Shown here piece after piece: positions 23,000 through 35,144 of a stretch of 64,000 nt of DNA. A program made the translations under genes and the position numbers. Positions within the stretch are counted from its first letter, which is position 1; every line of letters begins with the position of its first letter. Source of the DNA: Bubalus kerabau (Eukaryota; Chordata; Mammalia; Artiodactyla; Bovidae); assembly GCF_029407905.1 (NCBI RefSeq), contig NC_073643.1:25076001-25140000 (forward strand), written 5' to 3'. The notes under the pieces are model-generated. The model was not told the DNA's origin, ran no database searches, and was given only the letters and a program-made list of their open reading frames with translations.

Positions 23000-23070
23000 T
23001 ACTGGGCTATTAAAGAGCTCCCCCCTGGTGACTCCCAAGCAGCAAAATTTGAGAATCACTGAAATAGGGT
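23000..23070 (+). mobile_element. Possible MER5A end fragment
   Basis: GTGACTCCCAAGCAGCAAAA followed by TTTGAGAATCACTG resembles the terminal part of MER5A ('gtgattctgatgc...tttgagaaccactg'). Confidence 0.4.
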
Positions 23071-23127
23071 TTACTGATAATTGTGCAGCTGTCTGTATTA
23101 TAAGCTTTTGGTATGGATACTAGTTTA

Positions 23128-23153
23128 AAACAAAACAAAACAAAACAAAACCC
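23128..23153. repeat. (CAAAA)n simple repeat
   Basis: Five-base AAAAC units repeat without error over about 25 bases. Confidence 0.93.
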
Positions 23154-23189
23154 AAACTTCGTATTGCTACAATCACTTCAGATTTGCAG

Positions 23190-23310
23190 GAAGTTTTCAC
23201 ATGTGATCTCTTTTAGTTTTGACAGTGACACCCTCGTTTTATTGATTAGTGAAGGGTTAGTAACTTGTTAAAGATATCAAATTTGCATTTGAGATCCATG
23301 TGCATTGCTT
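23190..23310 (-). mobile_element. MIR SINE fragment
   Basis: CACATGTGATCTCTTTTAGT, CTCGTTTTATTGATTAGTGA and GGGTTAGTAACTTGTTAAAG follow the antisense MIR core ('...cattttacagatgaggaaactgag...gttaagtaacttgcc'). Confidence 0.6.
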
Positions 23311-23817
23311 TCCCTCTTTCTGATGAGTTAAGTAAAGCTCCTATCAGACAATATTTGGGTAAGAAAGGCATCCCTCCTCTCATTAGATGCTGTTTACACT
23401 CAGCACATTTGATTGTAATCTGGCTCAATGAGCCAGTTGAAAAATCAGACTTAGTTGCAGATGAGCACTTGTGAAAACCCCTGTGAAATGACTTTGAGTT
23501 TAGCTTTAGTGTTTTTCTAATTTGTAGGCCAGTCATTTGGACACATGGCAAATTAACCATATAACTGCTCAAGCCTGCACCTCACTTTAATCGACCATCA
23601 GTTCCTTAATGGCATCTGAGTGTCCTGCCAGGGTCTGATGTCTTCCACCACAGAGGCCAGGAGAATGCCCACGGTCCTGAACCATCAGATAGGAACTCCT
23701 TGGACCAAGGCTACTTCTATCCCTTATGCAGTACTGGCAAAATCAAGTCATATTCAAGACCACTGGGAAGACACTCAGTTGCTCTTAAGGACAGTTCATC
23801 CCATTTCAAAATCAAAG

Positions 23818-24035
23818 ATACTCTAGTGTGTATAAAATAGACAGCTAGTAGGAATCTTATGTTTAGCACAGGGAGCTCAGGTTGATGCTCTGGAGGTGGG
23901 ATGAGGGACAGATGGGAGGGGGATCCAGGAGGGAGAGGATATATGCATACGTGTGGCTGATTCACTTCGTTGTACAGCAGAGACTAATATAACATTGTAA
24001 AGCAAGTATACTCCAATTAAAAAGATATAGTAATA
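23818..24035 (+). mobile_element. Ruminant L1 3' UTR fragment
   Basis: GTATAAAATAGACAGCTAGT, GTTTAGCACAGGGAGCTCAG, CGTTGTACAGCAGAGACTAA and ATACTCCAATTAAAAAG are standard ruminant L1 3' end landmarks. Confidence 0.85.
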
Positions 24036-24654
24036 ATTATGATAATAATTTGATTCATTGTAGATCATTTGACAACAAAGGAAGGCAGAAAAAAAAGGAA
24101 AAAATATCTCCCATATTCCTACCCAATAAAAAGATAGTCTAGTGACACTGTTGGTTATGATCCAGGTCAGCTGGACACAGTGCCCAAGCACCTTGCTCTA
24201 GCACCATCACTTGTCTTCTGTAGAGGATGCTGTTGGTACCTCACACAGATTCTTTATTCTGGCCCCAGATGCTGTGAGCACTGGTTGCTTACCAACTCCA
24301 GCTGCCCCCTTCTCTGGGAAGTTGACTGGGAGGTTTTGCTCCATATACCCTGCCATTATCAGCACCACTTAAGGGGCAGATCAATGAATAACCGATGAAG
24401 ATATTTTAAAAAAGGTCAGCCTCCTTGCCTGAGGTGGGAATAGTTCTGAGATGCACTTATGCTCCAGACATCACCCTCTAGAATGCGAAATAGGCTAGAC
24501 TTTACCTGGGATCATGTCCCTGCTCCCTGCTTTCCAACCCCTGTCCCTAGCCTGCTCTCTTATACATTTTGCTCAGAGGACACTCCTCCAGTGACTCACA
24601 GGTACCTAAACCCCTGCCTCAGCTTTTGAGGTCTTAGGCATACTTTATCCTTGC

Positions 24655-24850
24655 TGTTCTTGTTGAGTCACTTAGTTCTGTCGAACTCTTTTGTGACTCC
24701 ATGGACTGTAGCCCACCAGGCTCCTCTGCCCATGGGATTCCCAGGCAAGAATCTTGGGGTGGGTTGCCATTTCCTTCTCCAGGGATCTTCCCAGGGATTG
24801 AACCCACATCTCTTGCATTGCAGGTGGATTCTTTACCACGGAGCCACCAG
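24655..24850 (-). mobile_element. Bov-tA SINE
   Basis: Antisense SINE: TGTTGAGTCACTTAGTTCTG, CCCACCAGGCTCCTCTGCCC, GGTTGCCATTTCCTTCTCCA, GGATTCTTTACCACGGAGCC. Confidence 0.92.
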
Positions 24851-24859
24851 ATATATACA

Positions 24860-26585
24860 GGATGACATTGGTATTCTGTATGGAGCAGCACAGAAAATTT
24901 CAAGTTTGGCAGTTCAATCAGCATCCCCTAGTACGAATATGATCATCTATCTGAGTAGACACAAACATTAAACATGAATAGAAATATTTCATTAGAAAAG
25001 TTATCTTAATAAAATACTTAATTTGGCTTTTTAAATTGTATTTTTTTGGTAGAAGATTCAAATTCCCCTAAGATTATAAGACTCAGTTCGCTGTTCCAAT
25101 TCCAGCACACTCTTCTACGACCCAGGGAGTTGTGTGGTTGCTCACAGGTGTACATCATACGAGTGAATCTCATCCATGACAGAAGCTAACATAGGAGAAG
25201 AAGTCGGGAAACAGTTGCCTTGAGGAGTAATAAACTATCAACTGTAATAGGTCAGTCACAAACAAGGATGTACTTTTTCTATTTAAAAGTACTCATCACC
25301 AGGCTACTCTAATATACTGACCTCAAGGTAAAGGTCTACAGCATTTGCCCACCCAGTGAGTAAATCACCCAGCACCTAGGTTAATTATTTAGCAGTTTCA
25401 ATCCATTAAATATAGATACATTACATATACATTAAATACCCAGACAGAATACGTAAAACAAGACTCAGGGAAAAGCCTATTAAACATATGCTTCCTAACC
25501 ATCTCTTATTCATGACCTTAAGGCTGTTTCCCAGCACCAAAGGGAATCTCTCTCTAGCACTGGAGGATACTGATAATGGATCAATAGCTGCAACCAGCAT
25601 ACTTCTTTTCTTCCTTATACTGAAGTATCTTGTTTTCATTTTGTTTCTTGGTTCAATTCAACCTCCCTAAGATTGTAATACAGGTAATAATTAATCGGTT
25701 ATTAAATCCATTACCACCCAGCAAGAAACTAAGTGACTTGTGAAATACAATTGTATTAAAGCTTACTCAACCAATATTCACATATGTGTATTTTTAAATA
25801 ATCAAATGTCTTCTCCTTCTTTCATTTAATAAGAACTCTAGGGATTTACTCATTCAATACTTAACTGCCCTTTAATTCACTTGGAATATACTAGTGTGAT
25901 TTTCTGGGGCAGGAAAAATGGGATATTAAATAGAGAACTTCTAAGCTTGTTCAATATCTTCCAAAATTGGCCCTTAATTAATTTTTCCATCTTCCTCTTT
26001 CAAGTTTAAACTTTGCTGATACATTTTATGTATTTGAATTAAAATTTCTGAGAAACATTCAGGATTTTCTATGGGCAAGAAACTATCTAGATGTTTTATA
26101 ACTTTTGTTCAGGCCTTTTCACTCTGCACTGTTCCTGGTTCTTTTTTTCCTTTTGCCTGTATAAATATAAATTATTTTTCAAGGTTCACCTGACTAGCTC
26201 AGTCCACTGGTCAAACTCTCTTTCCTGAATTTCTGGAAGACTTACTATTTGTATCACTTGTTTGGAACTGGATAATTTACTGACATGCCTTACAGTTCTT
26301 ACACTCAATAAAGCTGAGGTCAGGGAGGAGGGTTAAATAACTTCTCAGGCATTTTCATCTTTACTGATCTTGCTTGCTGATCTCAAGGGAATTAAGAAAG
26401 GCCTCAGACCAAGAATTCAAATGGAATTAGTTCTAACTAGAAATGACTTGAAATAAACCTCTGAATGTAAGAGTTAAATCAGTGATTATCATCTCATAGG
26501 CCTTGAACCACCCTTGGTAGAGGGAAGAGAAAGGAACTGGTGAGGATCCTAGGATATGCATATCAGACAGATATATAGACACAGA
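24860..26585. other. Intron sequence without recognised features
   Basis: No exon or nameable repeat. Open frames here are under 110 codons with no conserved pattern. Confidence 0.45.
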
Positions 26586-26591
26586 TATAAA

Positions 26592-26815
26592 TTGGCCTTC
26601 CCAGGGGGTGCTAGTGATAAAGAACCTGCCTGCCAATGCAAGAGACATAAGAGACACAGATTTGATCCTTGGGTCAGGAAGACCTCCTGGAGGAGGGCAT
26701 GGCAACCATTCCAGGATTCTTGCCTGGAGAATCGCATGGACAGGGGAACCTGGCAAGCTTCAGTCCACAGGATCGCAAAGAGCTGGACACAACTGAAGTG
26801 ACTTAGTGTGCACAT
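26592..26815 (+). mobile_element. Bov-tA SINE
   Basis: TTGGCCTTCCCAGGGGGTGC, CTGCCTGCCAATGCAAGAGA, TTCTTGCCTGGAGAATCGCA and GGACACAACTGAAGTGACTT cover the whole SINE. The last bases of the tail take part in the tandem duplication at 26800. Confidence 0.91.
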
Positions 26816-26915
26816 GGATATAGATATGGATATCTAGAGATGGATGTATACACAGTTGACTTAGTGTGCACATGAATATAGATATGGATATCTGGAGATG
26901 GATGTATATACACAC
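26800..26915. repeat. 58-bp tandem duplication
   Basis: The unit beginning GACTTAGTGTGCACAT, followed by ATAGATATGGATATCT and GAGATGGATGTATA, occurs at 26800-26857 and again from 26858. The copies are nearly identical, and the second leads into a short CA run. Confidence 0.9.
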
Positions 26916-26924
26916 ACACATCTC

Positions 26925-26998
26925 ATTGTTGTTGTTGTTCAGTTGCTCAGTTGTGTCCAACTCTTTGCAACCATACTGTTATGCTCCTCTCTGGGAAA
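26925..26998 (-). mobile_element. Bov-tA SINE 3' fragment
   Basis: TGTTGTTGTTCAGTTGCTCA, GTTGTGTCCAACTCTTTGCA and ATGCTCCTCTCTGGG form an antisense SINE tail. The rest is absent. Confidence 0.8.
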
Positions 26999-28070
26999 GT
27001 GCTCTAGATAAAAATCATTTAATAGCCTTTCTCACTTCAGGCTCTGCTTTTGGGACTGTAGTCATCCTCTATCTTTACTCCATGATTACATCCTGTATTT
27101 TCCAGTCATTTGTTACCATCAAATTTTCTTATTTTAACAAAAGGACCTACAAAATCTTTAATAATTATAATGGCGTCCCCAGACTTTTAAACTGGACAGC
27201 TTTCACCTGGAGGGTCTAAAGACAATGTGATTCATTCCTGAGGCCACACACCCTCCACTGTAGCTGTTTTCTAACCAGTTGACACTATGTTTAACAAAGA
27301 ATTGACTTCTTTTTGCAGAACATTCTACTGTAATCTACCTTTGTGAACTGCGCTCCACAACAGTCAGCTTCAACTACGAACAATCAGAGTCCACTTGGCG
27401 AGGATGGGACCATTGTACTTGTCCTGGGAAGCTGGAATTATCGTTCTTAACATTTATAGTGGGGAAGGTATGTGTGTGGGGGACATCCTTACAGTAGCCA
27501 CACTGATGTTGACTCCAAGACCACAGAATCCTCCATGGCCTCTTTGAAAAAGACTGCAACCTCATGAATCCTCAAAAATTCTTATCTTTGATTGGGTGTT
27601 GGTTCAGGTAAAGAAGCTGGTGAGGACAACAATTATGGAAGCAGCTCCTTTCTTTTTTACCTTGCATGGGTGGACGAACATTCAGCTCAGGAGCATCCAC
27701 TTAATCCATGTCAGATCCACATGCGAGGCACCAAGAAGTGCTCTGCATAAGGGCAAGTGAGGACTCTGAATCTGGGCAAATTATCAGGACTTATGGAATC
27801 AGCTCTCTCTGTGTGTTGCTTTTCTCTTATTTATAACCTTTCTATTACGCTCCAAGAAGAACTGCTGCTTAGACATTTAAGAAAATTCCGAAGTCAAAGT
27901 AAAGATTTTTCTATAAGACAAATGCAAGTTGATGGTCTGAAAGTTTTTTTTATTTTTTTTATTTTTTAATGCCTAGAGCTTTGTTAATTCACTTAACCAC
28001 TGTTTTCAAAGATTTACTTCACTCATTAATTCATTTTTTAAAACAGTTTCTCAACTCCTTCATTACTTAG
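26999..28070. other. Intron sequence without recognised features
   Basis: Nothing recognised, apart from a T-rich run at about 27945-27967. Confidence 0.45.
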
Positions 28071-28077
28071 TGCAGTC

Positions 28078-30790
28078 ATTCATTCTTACATTCATTCAAT
28101 ATTTAATGAGTGCATACTATGTGCTTCAATATTGCATTAGGTCCTGATGATTAAATGAGTGAAACCAAGTATGGTCATTGACATCACAGGGAAGTTAAAG
28201 TGCAGTGAGAGAAAAAGACAGAGAAATCACATTAGCAAATGTAAATGTACATGCAGCGTGATATCAAGGAGCATTAAAAGGCAGGATGAAAATTGTAACA
28301 GTAGGAGCTGACCTGGGCATAGAGCCAGGTATGACTTCCTGAGGAAGCCAATATGGAGTTGGGAGAGGCAGCCTCAGTTCAGTTCAGTTTAGTTCAGTCA
28401 CTCAGTTGTGTCTGACTCTTTGCAACCCCACGGATTGCAGTATGCCAGGCTACCCTGTCCATCACCAACTCCTGAAGCTTGCTCAAACTCATGTCCATTG
28501 AGTCAGTGATGCCATCCAACTATCTCATCCTCTGTCATTCCCTTCTCTTCCTGCCTCTAAACCTGTCCCAGCATCAGGGTCTCTTCCAATGAGTCAGTTC
28601 ATTCCATCAAGTGGCCAACGTATTAGAGTTTCAGCTTTAGCATCAGTCCTTCCAATGAATATTCAGGACTGATTTTCTTTAGGATGGACTGTTTGGATCT
28701 CCTGCAGTCCAGGGACTCTCAAGAGCCTTCTTCAACACCACAGTTCAAAAGCATCAATTCTTCGGTGCTCAGCTTTCCTTATAGTCCAGCTCTCACGTCC
28801 ATACATGACTACTGGAAAAACCATAGCCTTGACTAGATGGACCTTTGTTGGCAAAGTCATGTCTCTGCTTTTTAATATGCTGTCTAGGTTGGTCATAACT
28901 TTTCTTCCAAGGAGCAAGTGTCTTTTAATTTCATGGCTACAGTCACCATCTGCAGTGATTTTGGAGCCCCCCAAAATAAAGTCAGCCACTGTTTCCACTG
29001 TTTCCCCATCTATTTTCCATGATGTGATGGGACCGGACGCCATGATCTTAGTTTTCTGAATGCTGAGTTTTCAGCCAACTTTTTCATTCTCTTCTTTCAC
29101 TTTCATCACGAGACTCTTTAGTTCTTCTTCATTTTCTGCCATAAGGGGGTGGTGTCATCTGCATATCTGAGGTTATTGATATTTCTCCCGGCAATCTTGA
29201 TTCCAGCTTGTGCTTCATCCAGCCCAGCATTTCTCATGATGTATATAAGTTTTCTCATTTCTGCATATAAGTTAAATAAGCAGGGTGACAATATACAGCC
29301 TTGATGGACTCCTTTCCTGATTTGGAACCAGTCTGTTGTTCCATGTCCTGTTCTAACTGTTGATTCCTGACCTGCATACAGATTTCTCAGGAGGCAGGTC
29401 AGGTGGTCTGGTATTCCCATCTCTTGAAGAATTTTCCACAGTTTGTTGTGATTCACACAGTCAAAAGCTTTGGCATAGTCAATAAAGCAGAAGTAGATGT
29501 TTTTCTGGAACTCTGTTGCTTTTTTGATGATCCAATGGATGTTTGCAGTTTGATTTCTGGTTCCTCTGCCTTTTCTAAATCTGGCTGGAACATCTGGAGG
29601 TTAACAGTTCACGTACTGTTGAATTCTGGTTTGGAGAATTTTAAGCATTACTTTACTAGCGTGTGAGATGAGTGCAACTGTACGGTAGTTTGAAAATTCT
29701 CGGCATTGCCTTTCTTTGGGATTAGAATGAAACCTTTTCTAGCCTTGTGGCCACTGCTAAGTTTTCCAAATTTGCTGGCATATTGTTTGCAGCACTTTCA
29801 CAGCATCATCTTTTAGGATTTGAAATAGTTCAACTGGAATTCTTTCACCTCCACTAGCTTTGTTCATAGTGATGCTTCCTATGGGCCACTTGACTTCACA
29901 TTCTAGGATGTCTGGCTCTAGGTGAGTGATCACATTATTGTGGTCATCTGGGTCATGAAGATCTTGTTTTGTACAGTTCTTCTGTGTATTCTTGCCACCT
30001 CTTCTTAATATCTTCTGCTTCTGTTAGGTCCATACCATTTCTGTCCTTTATTGTGCCCATCTTTGCATGAAATGTTCCCTTGGTATCTCTGATTTTCTTG
30101 ATGAGATCTCTAGTCTTTCCAATTTTATTGTTTTCCTGTATTGCTTTGCACTGATTACTGAGGAAGGCTTTCTTATTTCTCCTTGCTATTCTTCGGAACT
30201 CTGCATTCAAATGGGTGTATCTTTCCTTTTCTCCTTTGCCTTTAGCTTCTCTTATTTTCTCAGCTATTTGGAAGGCCTCCTCAGACAACCATTTTGCCTC
30301 TTTGCATTTCTTTTTCTTGGGGATGGTCTTGACCACTGTCTCCTGTAGAATGTCACCGATCTCCATTCATAGTTCTTCAGGTACTCTATCAGATCTAATC
30401 CCTTGAATCTATTTGTCACTTCCACTGTAAGGGATTTGATTTAGGTCATACCTGAATGGCCTAGTGGTTTTCCCTACTTTCTTCAATTTAATTCTGAATT
30501 TTGCAATAAGGAGTTCATTATCTGAGCCACAGTCAGCTCCTGGTCTTGTTTTTGCTGACTCTATAGAGCTTCTCCATCTTTGTCTGCAAAGAATGTAAGC
30601 AGTTCTGAGTTGGGAAGAAGTAAATGAAATGAAGAGGGGACAGAAAAGCATTTGAGGCAGAGGGAACAGTGTGGACCAGTGGACCGAGGAGGAAGAGAAT
30701 GTGGTAAACAAGCAGCTCAGAAAGCTCAGCACTGCTGAAGAACAGAAGGAAAGGGGCACATGTTGAAAGATGGGGCTGGAGGGGCAGTCC
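28078..30790 (-). mobile_element. L2 LINE split by a BovB insertion
   Basis: The left part (28078-28372) has ATTCATTCAATATTTAATGA, GCATACTATGTGCTTC and CTTCCTGAGGAAGCCAATAT. The right part (30600-30790) has GCATTTGAGGCAGAGGGAAC and AGTGTGGACCAGTGG. Both are antisense L2, in the order of one copy. BovB occupies the gap. Confidence 0.65.
28374..30598 (-). mobile_element. 5'-truncated BovB (RTE) LINE, inactive
   Basis: About 2.2 kb of antisense BovB. The 3' end is at 28374 (CAGTTCAGTTTAGTTCAGTC), and the copy is cut within the endonuclease region near 30598. On the minus strand the RT segment at 29118-29456 keeps the catalytic box (NNLRYADDTTP) and HQGCILSPCLFNLYA. The region upstream of RT at 29953-30366 has AKMGTIKDRNGMDLTEAEDI. 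Frames are interrupted between these blocks. Confidence 0.93.
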
Positions 30791-31212
30791 ATAGTGTATA
30801 ATCTGGAAAATTTATATGTGAAAGAACAAAATGCACTCTGCCTGACATTCAAAGAAACCCGTCCACCTAAGGCAGCTCTTCCTCTCTCCAAGCTCAAGTT
30901 TACACCCCATCAGACACCAACACATTTCAGAAACTTTGCACAGTTTGGAAGAGGGGTTGATAGAGGAATAAAAATGAGTGCCAGGGGAACTGCATCACCC
31001 ACTGCAAGCATCAGAAGAAGCTGATCTGAAGAGTAAGTGGTCTCCTCTTACTGCTTGTAGAATGCATTCCTTCTTTCTCGAGAGGTATCTTCAGTCTAAA
31101 GATTTCATCAACCTTTTTTCTTGGATGGAATATTTATGCTTGGGAAAGCACATGTTAGTTTAGTGATTTCAAAAGCTTTTACTTTTTTGTTCTTTCCAGT
31201 ATAAAGACTCAC

Positions 31213-31342
31213 CTATCACACTAAGCTCTGCACTGGAAAAGATAACTCCGTGTTTATTCTCTGCCACACACTGATACATGCCAGCATCTGAGAGGTTCAC
31301 TATTGTTATGTTGAGTGTTCCTTGCTCGATATGAATTCTATC
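31213..31342 (-). CDS. CNTN4: CNTN4 exon, second half of Ig domain 4
   Basis: This 130-bp exon (phase 0 in, phase 1 out, 43 whole codons) completes Ig domain 4. It begins DRIHIEQGTL and continues NITIVNLSDAGMYQCVAENK, which holds the D-A-G-M-Y-Q-C motif with the second Ig cysteine and two N-glycosylation sequons (NIT, NLS). It ends SAELSVI. The acceptor (CTCTTTTCTTTCACAG) and donor (GTGAGT) are strong. The exon upstream is 2531 bp away, and the pair forms a 267-bp phase 1-1 module. The last base plus the next exon makes the Ala of SVIAVGPDF, which fits contactin-4 as I remember it. Confidence 0.94.
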
Positions 31343-32589
31343 CTGTGAAAGAAAAGAGGAACACAAAACAATGACCTTCTACAACTGAGACCTTAAGCCA
31401 TCTTTGCTACTTGTTATATATCAAAAGGGCTTAATGGGAGGAAAATTGCCATCATATAAACAATTTACATAACATGAGCTATTTATCTGTCAACTAAACT
31501 TGTGGCAGGTCAGATGCTAAATGAAACAACCCGTACATCAGTTGGTAAATGGAATTTAAATTGTAGGACTCTCCTGAGTTATCACTGATTTAATTGTGAA
31601 ACCCTCAGATTAATATCCCCTCTAAAGAGATGAACTTTAAATTTAAAATGATTTTTTTTTAACTCCAAGGTTTTGTGCTAACTGGGGGTGAGGAGAGGGA
31701 AATACAAGGAAATTTACTGTTTAGAGTAGTTAAAACACTCAAATTATGAGCAGCCAACACTTTGAGGGTTAAAAGGACTGTACTGTTCTTGGATGAAGCA
31801 GAAGCACATATATAATGTTGTTGAAGTTTACTAAGAATAAAGAATAAGTATTGATAATTTAATGTTCTGTTACTTGACTGCTGTTGGTGGCATGAACTAA
31901 GCTTAGGACCATCAACTGGTAACCAATCTGAAGACAGCAAAGTGAGTGTATCAAACAATAGACCTTCTTCATTCATCAGCCTGAGGCTACATAACTTGAG
32001 GTGTCAATTTTTATAAATACCCTAAAGGACCTCCTTTTCTCCAGGAGACCTGCCATTTAAAAAGTAAAATATTTTCTGTTTGCCCTAGGGTTGTGATTTA
32101 GCTGTCTGGCATCCATGATCCCTCACCTTAAATAGAGGAAGGAAAATGCCAGTTACCTGGGCACCTACACTTAAGTGATTTGAGGCTGGCTTTTAGAATT
32201 GAGAGAATCATGGGATGAGCAGGAGCCCTGCAGTGACAGGAGGAGGTATGGGTGGCACGGTGTGGACTAGGCTTGTTATATCTGCCTGTTTCTGAGGCTG
32301 CAAGGGCTGATATCCTGGCCAGTGCTCAGAGTGGTTGTTCTTGCCTGGAGCTGATGGGGGAAGAAACCAGAGCACAAGAAACTGGCTGTCAAATTGGGGC
32401 CTGGGGAAAATGTCATATTTCAGCAAAAATTTGAATTCAGTGGGAAAATTAAACTGGACACAATTGTTCCTCATCCTAAGGTCCCTCCACCTCATTTATT
32501 TTTATAGGCATGATTCCTATCTCTTTCAGCCTTCTTGACAAGGTTATTCAGATTTCTTTGTTAGACTGCTGTACAGGTTGGTTACCTTT
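31343..32589. other. Intron sequence without recognised features
   Basis: Short intron upstream of the second Ig4 exon. No repeat or RNA gene recognised. Confidence 0.45.
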
Positions 32590-32617
32590 CTAAAAAAAAT
32601 TTTTTTTTTTTTTTTTG
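32590..32617. repeat. A/T homopolymer run
   Basis: An AAAAAAA run is followed by about 18 T. Confidence 0.85.
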
Positions 32618-32727
32618 CATATGATTTGGAATATTGGCATGCAGGCGTATTTTGAAAAGGAGTTATTTTTGTCTGTCTTGCCACTCATTTAGCAGATTGG
32701 GTGGCTACTTCCACCTCATCTCCTGGG

Positions 32728-33060
32728 CTGTGTGCTTAACTACTCAATCATGTCCGACTCTTTGTGACCCCATGGACTGCAGTCCACCATGCTCCTCTGT
32801 CCATGGGATTTTCCAGGCAAGAATACTGGAGTGGGTTGTCATGGCCTCCTCCAGGGGAATCTTCCCAACCCAGGGATCAAACCCAGGTCTCCTGCACTCC
32901 AGGCAGATTCTTTAGGGAATCTGCCAGGGATTGGGAAGCCCATGAATATTGCAGTGGTAGAGTATCCCTTCTCCAGGGGAATCTTCCTGATCCAGGAATT
33001 GAACTGGGGTCTTCTGCAATACAGGTGGATTCTTTACCAGCTGAGCTAGTAGGGAAGCCC
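32728..33060 (-). mobile_element. Bov-tA SINE with duplicated head unit
   Basis: An antisense Bov-tA (TACTCAATCATGTCCGACTC to CTCCAGGCAGATTCTTTA) is followed by a second head-type unit (GTATCCCTTCTCCAGGGGAA to AGCTGAGCTAGTAGGGAAGC). The compound form resembles the element at 39930-40243. Open frames of up to 135 codons here are SINE translation. Confidence 0.9.
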
Positions 33061-33873
33061 TTCCTTGGGCTGCTGGTCCAGAAATAACCAGACTCATGGC
33101 TTCTCTCAGGTCCTGGATCTGCGAGGATACTGAGGCTACTGCAGTTCCTGCCCAGAGCCAGTAGAAGACGCAGCCTGGTACCCTCTACCTCTCTCACATC
33201 ACAGAGTCCTGTTAAGCCAGGAAACAGTTTGGCCACTTTTTCACTTAAGCCTAAGCTACAGGGATACTGCAACCTGGTCTCCAAAGAGGATTTTTAATAT
33301 CTGAGCTTTCAGCTACTACTGCCTGCTTCAGGGCCTACAGACTGGTGCCTCCCACTTTGCTCATCGCTTTTAGTTGTTCTACTTCTGTTCCATTAAGAGA
33401 TGTCAGTCTCGAGTTTGCACACACCACTGCTACATGTCTGAGGCACAGTGAGCATTTTGCTGGTCCATGTACTGGACTGTGTTGTTCACTAGTCTTCCCA
33501 GACAGAAGACAATATAAAACCACACTGAAGGGCAGAACTGGAGAGTCTTACACACTCACTTGTACATGCAAACTTGTATCTTAGCACAATTACATGATCC
33601 AGACCTTCAGCATAATTCTCCAGTTGTAAAGCCAGTGATGTTAATCTCTGAAGACCAAAGATCCGGTATGGATGTTTAACAAGGCTGAGCAATGCTTGAA
33701 AATTGGATTTATGTACAGTTTCTATCTATCAACCACATTCACTTGTTCCACTATTAATGGCATTTGGTTATATAATTTTGGAAACAACTGGTCATTTTTC
33801 TCTTTCCATAGCAACAAGACCACACGCCACATTAAAGTCAATATTAAGACACAATTTTCGTTCATTTGCTTAC
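33061..33873. other. Intron sequence without recognised features
   Basis: Nothing recognised in the intron between the SINE and the first Ig4 exon. Confidence 0.45.
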
Positions 33874-34010
33874 CCGAGATAAAAGTGGTTCGCCATTTTT
33901 CAGCCACCTGTATGTAGGCTTGGGCCTTCCATTGGCTTTACATTCCCAGAAGACGTTTTCTTCAATGGCCACATGGATGTCATTTATTTTTTGACTCCAG
34001 TTCGGTTGAG
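33874..34010 (-). CDS. CNTN4: CNTN4 exon, first half of Ig domain 4
   Basis: This 137-bp exon (phase 1 in, phase 0 out) supplies the second and third bases of a split Ala codon and 45 whole codons. The peptide opens QPNWSQKINDIHVAIEENV and contains WECKANGRPKPTYRWLKNG, with the first Ig4 cysteine and the core tryptophan. It ends EPLLSR at an exact codon boundary before the donor GTAAGC. The acceptor (TGAACTGCTATAG) has a weak pyrimidine tract compared with the neighbouring exons. NWS near the start is a formal N-glycosylation sequon, although tryptophan in the middle position usually makes it poor. The intron upstream is 9621 bp. Confidence 0.93.
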
Positions 34011-34945
34011 CTATAGCAGTTCACAAAGCAAAGATGTACATTCAGTGCATGCTCAACTCATGTTTATCATATGCAATCAAGGGACAAAAAAGGGTTTATG
34101 ATAAAATTAATTTTCCAGAGGTTATTGCAAACGCTGGGTGGAAGTTCAGTGGGTACTTTTAGAATAAAACACCCCACCTCATGTCCAACTCTGAATGTCC
34201 TGTTTTTGCAGCCTATGTGGCTGTTTTTTCCATCACTAAAGCAAAATGAGCAAAACTATCACGAGCCATAGGGTAAAATTAACTGCTCCTCTTCCGAAAT
34301 AGCTATTCTTCATTTTTTCCAAAAGAAATCTCCCACCACCACTCTGTGACTTTAAGCTGGGCTCATGTTTTCCTAGCTACCCACTGTGTTTCCCTTCATT
34401 TGCATCTAGAGGTAATTCTAGGATGAGGTTCATACCAACGATAGCTGGTATGTGTGTGGAAGTGATGGGGGCAACCTCCAGGTTACTGACTTAAAGATAC
34501 CAGCCCTGGATTCTCATTTTTCTTTCCCACTGATTAGAAAGTGACAAGCGAAATAGCCTTGGGCTCACAGATGAAGCTATGTAGGATGAAGATGCTGACC
34601 TTGAATGATCTTCTGGAATAAAGCAACCCCAGACCCACATGCCTATTTTGGGAGAGATATGTATGAAGGAAAGAACTTCTTTAAGCCACTATATTTGTAT
34701 GTGTCTCTCACACGCATCATATAAATTATTTCTGTGACTCCTTTCTCCTTCAAGACTGTCATCATTTTCTATTATTACCTTTTTTCATGTTGATAGAATA
34801 TTTTCTATTAGCATATGGCCTTACAATTCCAAATCTCTGAATGAGCCCTGGTTTTCACCAAAAGCTTCTTAAGGAACTGGGTCCTGCCCTACCTAACACA
34901 GGAATTCAAGACTGTACTCAATTCCCACACTGCCCAATGCTGTAC
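34011..34945. other. Intron sequence without recognised features
   Basis: No nameable feature upstream of the first Ig4 exon apart from its splice acceptor. Confidence 0.45.
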
Positions 34946-34947
34946 TC

Positions 34948-35142
34948 CAGAGGTCCCCAACTCTCCGGGATCTAATGCCTGATGATTTGAGGGGGAGATG
35001 ATATAATAATAGAAATAAAGTGCATGATAAGTGTGATGCACTCAAATCATCCTGAAACCATCCTCCCACCCCTGGACTGTGAAAAAAATTGTCTTTCGTG
35101 AAACTCGTCCCTATTGCCAAAGAGGCTGGGGACTGCTGTACC
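34948..35142. mobile_element. Non-autonomous hAT-like DNA transposon remnant
   Basis: The ends are rough inverted repeats (CCAGAGGTCCCCAACTCTCC and GAGGCTGGGGACTGCTG). The inner sequence (CTAATGCCTGATGATTTGAG, CATCCTGAAACCATCCTCCC, CTTTCGTGAAACTCGTCCCT) matches a familiar mammalian repeat whose exact name I cannot give with certainty. Confidence 0.7.
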
Positions 35143-35144
35143 AC

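Noticed and set aside
30409..30897. Open frame of 162 codons on the minus strand
   Set aside because: It runs across the BovB/L2 junction at about 30.6 kb and has no coherent domain.
32634..33284. Several overlapping open frames of 86-135 codons on both strands
   Set aside because: They arise from the compound Bov-tA SINE at 32728-33060 and its flank. No protein family pattern is present.
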